A DNA stretch of 64,000 bases from Syngnathus acus (taxonomy: Eukaryota > Chordata > Actinopteri > Syngnathiformes > Syngnathidae). The notes under the pieces are model-generated. The model worked only from the letters and a program-made list of their open reading frames with translations. It did not search any database and had not been told where the DNA came from. Positions 14,001 to 23,000 of this stretch are shown piece after piece (the stretch's first letter is position 1; each line of letters opens with the position of its first letter). The position numbers and the translations under genes were made by a program. The stretch spans positions 216,001 to 280,000 of the forward strand of contig NC_051107.1 in NCBI RefSeq assembly GCF_901709675.1. Reading direction: 5' to 3'.

Positions 14001-17000
14001 ACTATTGAATGTATAGGAGTACAAGTAAATCTCTTACATGTAATGCACATTAATATTCTAACCCTCACCAAATGAAAGGGAAACCTTCTATAAACAACTG
14101 TCCCATCCCATTAAGGAAATTAATGGTAAAGAGACTATAATCCTAGGTGATTTCAACCTAAATTGACCAGACAAAACAAAACGTTGTAAACTAAAAAAAT
14201 GCATCTACTAAACTAGACTTCACCCAAATGATCGAAAAGCTCACCAGAATTACTAAGTCCACGCAGACATTGATTGACCTAGTCTTCACCAACAAACCTG
14301 ACCGAATTATAAACACATATAACCTAATTACAGGTCTATCAGACCACAGTCTAACACTCGTTAACAGAAAACAGTCCAAAACACAATATAAAAACACCAT
14401 GCAGAGCACCACTAGATATTTAGTCCCAAAGAGTGCTCTGCCAGAAATTGATGAGGTCATTAAAAATTCAAAATGGGTAGACATAGAATTGCAATTAGAT
14501 TGCAATTAGACCATCAACACCGCTATCACAACTATTTCTGAACTCGTGATGCGTCGTGCGCGGACAAGCAAACCCAAACGTACCTAACATAAAAAAGCTG
14601 CCATGGTATAACGATGTGCTATCAACAAGTATGAAACAAAGACACACTGCGCAAAAAAAATCTCTCAAAAAGCAAGAATAATACCGATAGACTAATTATG
14701 TAACAAAACGCATCATAGTCACAGTTTCCTTCGGAGGACCATTATGACTGTCAACCCAAATAAATGGATGAAAGCCTCATATCATGTACATACAATATAA
14801 GCTACAAAACAAACTGACAAACACCGCTTTTTCCATGTATAATGCACACCCTAAAAATGGCATGTCGATGCTGGAAAAAAGCCTGTACCCATGTATAATA
14901 CGCACCGAAATTTTGACTCCTACTTAAGTCCGTAAACGTAAAATTATTACAGAAAAAAAGATCATCTTTGGGAACAACCGGATGTTATTCTGCCGGTCAG
15001 TATCACTGCGCATGCGATAGCGGAGAAATGTTTCGGATTTGTGTAGGGTACATTGTGGCATCAAATTGGCGCGCAGCTGCCCTATTGCCTAATTCTTCTG
15101 CCACTTCAATGACTTTCTTTCGAAATGCTATACTATAACTTGCTCTCTTAACCATTTTGATGAAACTGCTAATTAAACTGAACTCTCGCTCATTAAATAG
15201 CTGACGTGTCTTGCGCATCCGTTCTGCGCATCGGATCCATAGTGCGCATGCGCAGTGATACTGCCTCCGTATGACATCCGGTCTGCGATGGAGATTAAAA
15301 AACAAACAATATTTGACAATAACACACCATCAAGGATTGCACCATCGCATCAAACGATGTGTCGTCAATTATGAATTTTACTGACTGTGTTAGGCAGGAT
15401 GGCTGAATGCGATGCGCGATTGACGTGTCTTGCGCATCCGTTCTGCGCATACTGTCATGGCGGCCTCCGTATGATATCCGGTCTGCGATGGAGATTAAAA
15501 AACAAACTATATTTGACAATAACACACCATCAAGGATTGCATCATCGCATCAAACGATGTGTCGTCAATTATGAATTTTACTGACTAAGTGTTTTGGGCA
15601 GGATGGCTGAATGCGATGCGCGATTGACAACAAACAAGAAGAAAGGTGATTTCAAGTTTTATTTCGAGGGAGATTTTCTTCAAAAATTGTAGTCCCCATG
15701 TATAATACGCATCCAAGATTTTAGGACAATAAATTAGTTAAATTTTGCGCATTATACATGGAAAAAAACGGTAACTCTTTCAGATCAGACTATTAAAAAC
15801 TGTTCATATATTTTAAAATAGATGATTATTAAAAGTGAAGAAAATCTGCATTTTTAGTAATGACACGAATTTAATGCACAATTTGTCTTTTCGGGCCACA
15901 TAAAATGATGTGGCGGGCCGTATCTGGCCCCCGGGCCTTGAGTTTAACACCTGTGAACTAGACTGTTTAGGCATACCAAACTATTTCGTTAAACTCATAC
16001 GGGACACAAAAGGAGACAGCAAGTCTTTGTGGAGACACTTTGTCAAACTAATTAGCAAAGTTATCATTTACAAGAGTGGTCCCAACCTTTCCAGCACCAC
16101 GGACCGAATTACTGTCAGCCAATATTTTGTGTTTGATGATGTCACGATTTTGTAAAGAAAACTTCTAAAAACAATTGTAGAAAATCAAAATCAAATACAT
16201 CTGGGGGTTGGGGACCACTGATTTACAGCACCAATCCATGTCAATATTGATGAAATGGTGGCCACGGACAATGTAAAAGTTGCGGAAGCTTTTAATCGCT
16301 ACTTCATTAATATGACAATAATGCCAATAACCAACAACCCACCTGAGCTGAGACAGGCCACAGAATCACCCCACTCATTCTTAACCCTGATAAATCATGC
16401 CACTACTCTGAAAATCAAACTCAGAAGCAAAGGACATTTATGGACAAGACACCATCCTCCTCTCGACCCATTACCATCTTCCCGCCACTTTCCAAAACAA
16501 TTGAAAAAGCGCTAGCACAACAACTTATCCATCACCTAGAATCACAAAATCTTCTGCATGCCGCACAATTTGGTTTCCGCCCTGCGCACTCAACCAAAAC
16601 AGCCTGCTGCTATTTGATAGAATACCTCAAAATGAGACTTGACCAGGGAGGCGTCGTAGGCGCGGTCTTCCTGGACCTAATAAAGGCATTTGACATGGTC
16701 AACCATGACGTTCTCTTTGCCAAACTAACACAATTCAATCTGGCTCCCAGTGTCATATAGACTGGTTCAGATCAAGCAATGTGTACAAATTGATGAAAAT
16801 GAAACCAAGTCCGCACTAACAGAAATCCGAATTGGCGTCCTGCAGGCGTCGATACTAGCACCTCTACTTTTCAGTCTTTGCATTAATGACTTACCCTCAG
16901 CTCATAACAATACTAGCATACAGATGTATGCCAACGACACTGTCGTATACCCACGCGGCAAAGATGCTCCCACTGTGGCAGAGACCCTAACAAAGAGGAT

Positions 17001-20000
17001 GGACAAAATCGCCAATTGGTTAGACTCCAATCGACTAGTCCCAAGCGTTGCAAAAACAGTCTGTTTTCTTCTCAGAAACAAGACTACATCACCGGCCAGC
17101 ATTCACAGTAAGAGGGGAGGCTAATAATGCAACAGGAGAAACTAAATACCTCAGTATTATTCTAGATGCCAACCTAAATTTAAGAAAATGACAAACAGTA
17201 TCAATACAGCCTGTATGCCTTCAAACATATTAGGAACTCCCTCTCACGGGAGGCAGCAATAAAGTTCTACCATGCTATGATCCTATCCCGCTTCATATAC
17301 TGTATAACGAGCTGGTCACAGGCAAATGTAACAACCAAACCCCTAAAATCAGTATACAAACAAGAAATAAAACTACTAGCAAAAAAGCCCAAATCATATC
17401 ACATCTGTCCCCTCCTAAATGAGTATGAGCTGCTAGACATCGACCATCGAATAAAGCTATCAATCCTGACCCTCATATTAAAAATACTACATGGAGCCGA
17501 CCACCTCCACTCAGTTTATCCAGCCTGCCTCGGGACATACAAAAAGAGCAACCAGAAGAGCCACCCAGTGAAACTGCATCATCCCAAAAAGAAAAAGTAC
17601 TTTTGCACAAAACTCCTTCTCATACATAGGAATAAAAGGATGGAATGAATTCCCCCAACACATAGTCTTGTCCATATTTAGGTTTTTAACGGAACAAAAA
17701 GCACCTGCAATCGGACATGCTTCGCTACTTCAATCAGGCTTTCAACCAAACAACAATGCACGTTCAGACGTGCACCATGATTTTAATTAGACTTCTAAAA
17801 GTTTTATCCTTGAAAAAAACTATACTCCCCATAATTTTCTTTGGGCTATTAAAAGTTTTATCTTTGAAAAAAAACCCTCGATGGTTATATGACCCCCTCG
17901 CCCCGCATGAAAGACTACGGAAGAAAAATAGCACTCCTGATAAATTCGATGTAACCATCTTATTGTCGTTGTTCATAAAATCACAATGATTTATGGTATT
18001 ACATGCTGTTCTTTAAATAAATAATTCCTTCATTCAATCATTCATGTTTGCCCAAACTAGCGGGTAATTATTGTGCATACCTAATGTCTGGTTTTATATC
18101 CACATAACTATAAAGGTAATAAATATATTTGTTTGCCTCAGGTTGTGTGTAAGTACATCAAGAACCCAGTACTGTTTGAGAGGGAGGATGTCGGACTGGT
18201 CAAGTTTGACATCCGCTACATGATGATGCTACGCTCTGTGAAGCCTCTACGTCTCTATGCCTACAATGTTTTCTGGTTGCGCTTTGCTAATAGGTATTGC
18301 ATCATTACACCGTGATTATCCATTTGGAATATTTAATGTGGACACATTTTTCTGAATTTCTTCAGACCTTTCTCCCTCGACCATTTTGATGACTACCAGA
18401 AACATTTTACAGTCATGAACTATACAGAGGGCGTGAAGCTGAAACAGGTACAATTAAATGCATTTCTTGATGAGTTGAATTTTCGTCATGGTCTGATATA
18501 AGATTAATTGATATCTGAAACCGATGATCTCTGTCACCAGATTCACTATGATGAGTTCATCTTGATGTTTGAGAAACAGTACCCACAATGCACATGGAAG
18601 GAAGTGGAAGTAAGTGATTCAAATATATTGGACCGATGATCTCATGATGGGATGTACATAGAAATCATTGTAATTTTCTATTTGACTCTTAGAGTTTGGC
18701 GAGCGGGAGACAAGAGTCAATTGACTGTTTGAGAATCAGTTTTAGTTTGTACTAAAACAGTGTTTGTATCACAATAAGGCCTAGCATGAAAAACACGTGT
18801 TATATGTGGGACTTGAAATCCTGATCAAAGACAGAGCTCGGAAGGGAGCGGCACAGGCCCCCCTCCCAAAATGTCCTTGGACCCCAGGTGCCAGACCAGA
18901 TCTTGGCTATTTTCAGATTTTTCTGGGATCATTTTTTTTTAACAACACTTCTACTTGTCCCTCATAGGAAACATATATAAGCATATTTTGAAGATTTTTG
19001 GGAGTTCGTAAGTTTTTGTTTTGTTTTGTGAACCTACTGAGATATCAGTAACCCCCCTGTTGTGGCTACTCTTGTATTCCAAAAATTGTCACCACAAAAA
19101 TAAAAGAGTAGCTTGTAAGGAGGAGGTCTTAAACCCACTAAACCAAAAAGCACTCGCGGAGATAGTTCTTCAGTCCAAAAAAGGTATTTATTTACATTAA
19201 ACATACATCTCCGGGTTGACTTTCATACAAGAAAAATAAAACAAAACATAATCTAGTAATGATTTTAGTGATCTTACTGGTTGAAAAAACTGTATCACTA
19301 CTCCTCCTTCAACACCAAGAAAAGCCAAAAGGAAAGCACACCTGTCCTAACTCCCTCATTATAGGTAGGAGGTGGCTGCAAAGGAGGAGGAGACCTGACT
19401 GGCACTGGCCCTATCTGGCTTCACATATAGAACAGAAATAATTCATAGGCCAGACCACAAGCAATAATGATATTAATACAATCAATATAAGAAATTAACT
19501 AGGCTCTAACACCCCCACACCCCAAAGACAAAATCCTACCTCTTTCTCCCATCATTGCCATTGGCATTTCTGGGTCATATACCAACCAATAGCTTAAAGC
19601 AACTCTTTTCAAAGCTGAAATTTCAACATTCATGTCGGATTTGGAGAACATGCTAAAACACATATTTTGAAGACACCCTCCAAGGTTTATAAAGATTGGA
19701 TAAATGGTCAATGAGTACTTTAATCCTCATACCTCGATAATAAGATTTATGCAAAAAGATTTAATTCATCAACATTAAACCTTCAAAGATAATAGTGGTC
19801 TACAGTCAGACCCCTGTGGCATGTCATTGCTGAATTTTATATACATTATTATTATTATTATCATTATTATTATTATTTACTATAGTCATTATTTACTTGT
19901 TAACCAACTGTAAAAGATCTGAAAATACTTAGAATGAATCTTTTACCAACACTTCAAATGACTGTGGTACATATCCTGTCAATCAAAACCTGTTGATTAT

Positions 20001-23000
20001 TCTTTATTTTTGATCCAGCAATGGCCAACAATGGTAGTTGCCAAGTCCATTTTTTAAAGCATTATACATCTTTTCCTCTCTCAGGCACAATTGTTTGAAG
20101 CATTTAAGAGGCTCTTCCAGGCCGCTTCATCTCGACCTGCCCCGTATGGTATTTGTCCATACCCATCTTCTCGTGCAATCTATGCTGTAGACCTCATGCT
20201 GAAGTGGAGAACAGATGACAATGGCAAGTATTTGACTCATTCTTTGTAAAATTGACGGTCATAGAAAAATCTATTAAAAACAAAGAGTACCGTATTTTCC
20301 GGACTAAAAGTCGCTCCGGAGTACAAGTCGCACCAGCCATAAAATGCATAATAAAGAAGATAAAAACATATAAGTCGCATTTTTGGGGAAACTTTATTTG
20401 ACAAGATACAACACCAAGAACAAACATGAATGGGCAACAACAGGCTAAACGATACGGTATGCTAACGTTACATAAACATACACTGACCCAGCTCAGTGGC
20501 CTAGTGGTAGAGTGTCCGCCCTGAGACTGGAAGGTTGTGGGTTCAAACCCCGGCCGGGTCATACCAAAGACTATGAAAATGGGACCCATTGCCTCCCTGC
20601 TTGGCACTCAGCATTAAGGGTTGGAATTGGGGGGTTAGATCACCAACTGATTCCCGAGCGCGGCACCGCTGCTGCTCACTGCTCCCCTCTCCCCCAGGGG
20701 ATGGATTAAAATCACACGGGGATGGGTTAAATGCAGAGGACACATTTCACCACACCCAGGTGTGTGTGTGACGATCATTGGGACTTTAATCTTTTTTAAT
20801 CTTTAATAAACACAAACAAGGAACTGAGAACGTGCCTGACGTAACATCCATCCATCCATTTTCTCTACCGCTTGTCCCCACAGGGGTCACAGGCGTGCTG
20901 GAGCCTATCCCAGCAGTCATCAGGTAGTAGGCGGGGGACACCCTGAACTGGTTGCCAGCCAATCGCAGGGCACACAGAGACGAACAACCATTCGCGATCA
21001 CACTTAGGGACAATTTGGGGTGCTCAATCGGCCTATCAAGCATGTTTTTAGGATGTGGGAGGAAACGGGAGTGCCCGGAGAAAACCCACGCTGGCACGGG
21101 GAGAACATGCAGACTCCACACAGGGAGGGCCGGAGGTGGAATCGAACCCGCACCCTCCTAACCGTGAGGCGGACGTGCTAACCAGTGCGTCACCAAGCCG
21201 CCTCTAATGTAACATATTAACAGTTACCTAACTATGACATAAATAAGTTTATCGAACCATCCGTGTCACTCCAAATCATTAAATCCATCGAAATCTTCGT
21301 CCTCTGTGTCACTTATAAACAACGCCGCTGCTGACTCCAGAAGTACATGCGGCGCTGACGTCAGACTACAGGACTGTCTCAGAAAATTAGAATATTGTGA
21401 TAAAGTTCTTTATTTTCTGTAATGCAATTAAAAAAACAAAAATGTCATACATTCTGGATTCATTACAAATCAACTGAAATATTGCAAGCCTTTTATTATT
21501 TTAATATTGATGATTATGGCTTACAGCTTAAGAAAACTCAAATATCCTATCTCAAAATATTAGAATATCATGAATAAGTATACTAGTAGGGTATTCAACT
21601 AATCACTTGAATCGTCTAATTAACTCGAAACACCTGCAAGGGCTTCCTGAGCCTTGAAAAACGCTCAGCTTGGTTCAGTAAACTAAATCACAAGAATGGG
21701 GAAGACTGCTGATCTGACTGCTGTCCAGAGGACCATCATTGACACCCTCCATCAGGAGGGTAAGACACAAAAAGAAATTTCTCAAAGAGTAAGCTGTTCA
21801 CAGAGTGCAGTTTCAAAGCACATTCACAAAAGGTCTGTTGGAAGGGGGAAATGTGGCAGAACCAAGAGAGATGACCGCAGCCTTAACAGCATTGTGAAGA
21901 AGAGTCGCTTCCAGAATTTGGGGAGCTTCAAAGACAGTGGACTGAAGCTGGAGTCCAGGTATCAAAAGCCACTGTTCACAGACGTGTCCGGGAAATGGGC
22001 TACAATAGCCGTATTCCCATGGTCAAGCCACTTCTGAACTCAAGACAACGGAAGAAGCGTCTGACTTGGGCTATGGAAAAGAAGCACTAGACAGTTGCAG
22101 AGTGGTCCAAATTCCTCTTTTCAGACAAAAGCAAGTTTTGTATTTCATTTGGAAGTCAAGGCGACAGAGTCTGGAGAAAGGCTGGAGAGGAGCAAAATCC
22201 AAGTTGCATGAAATCCAGTGTGAAGTTCCCACAGTCAGCGATGGTTTGGGGAGCCATGTCAGCTGCTGGTGTTGGTCCACTGTGTTTCATCAAGTCCAGA
22301 GTAAATGCAGATTTTAGAGCACTACATGCTTCCGTCTGCTGAAAAGCTCTATGGAGATGATGATTTCATTTTCCAGCATGATCTGGCACCTGCCCACAGT
22401 GCCAAAACCACCAGTAAATGGTGTACTGACCATGGCATTACTGTCCTCGATTGGCCTGCCAATTCCCCTGACCTGAACCCCATAGAGAATTTGTGGGGTA
22501 TTGTGAAGAAGAAGCTGAAAGACACCAGACCCAACAATGCAAATGAGCTAAAGGCCGCTATTGAAGCATCCTGGGCATCCATAATACCTCAGCAATGCCA
22601 CAGGCTGATTGCCTCTATACCACGCCGCATTGATGCAGTAATCCGTGCAAAAGGATTCCCAACCAAGTACTGAGTGCATCAATGGACATTTTCTAATGTT
22701 TGATTTTGTTTTGCAGTTATAAATCTAAAGCTGTAAGCCATAATCAGCAATATTAAAATAATAAAAGGCTTGCAATATTTCAGTTGATTTGTAATGAATC
22801 CAGAATGTATGACATTTTTGTTTTTTTAATTGCATTACAGAAAATAAAGAAGTTTATCACAATATTCTAATTTTCTGAGACAGTCCTGTATATAAACTAC
22901 AGTGGAGCCTCGGTTTTCGAACGTCCCAGTTCTCAAACAAATCGGTATTCGAACAAAAAATTCTAGATTTTTTCGCTTCGGATGTTGGACGAAATTTCGG

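Larger units (their letters stand above)
13815..18010 (+). mobile_element. degraded CR1/L2-like LINE, nearly full length, with three insertions
   Basis: Endonuclease remnants: [20 protein letters not shown] (near 13840) and [10 protein letters not shown] (14140). Middle: [105 protein letters not shown] and [11 protein letters not shown]. The third catalytic motif reads YAND instead of YADD. Stops and frameshifts are frequent. The 3' end has AAATAAATAATTCC and TTCA repeats near 18040. It is interrupted by MITE A (14823-15772), a hAT end (to 15955) and a hAT MITE (16074-16220). Confidence 0.72.

Noticed and set aside
19060-19510. LTR retrotransposon
   Set aside because: Composition looked LTR-like but no paired repeat, primer site or pol sequence was found.
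20483-20560. tRNA gene
   Set aside because: Box A and box B are the head of a SINE with several copies; no complete cloverleaf at the acceptor stem.
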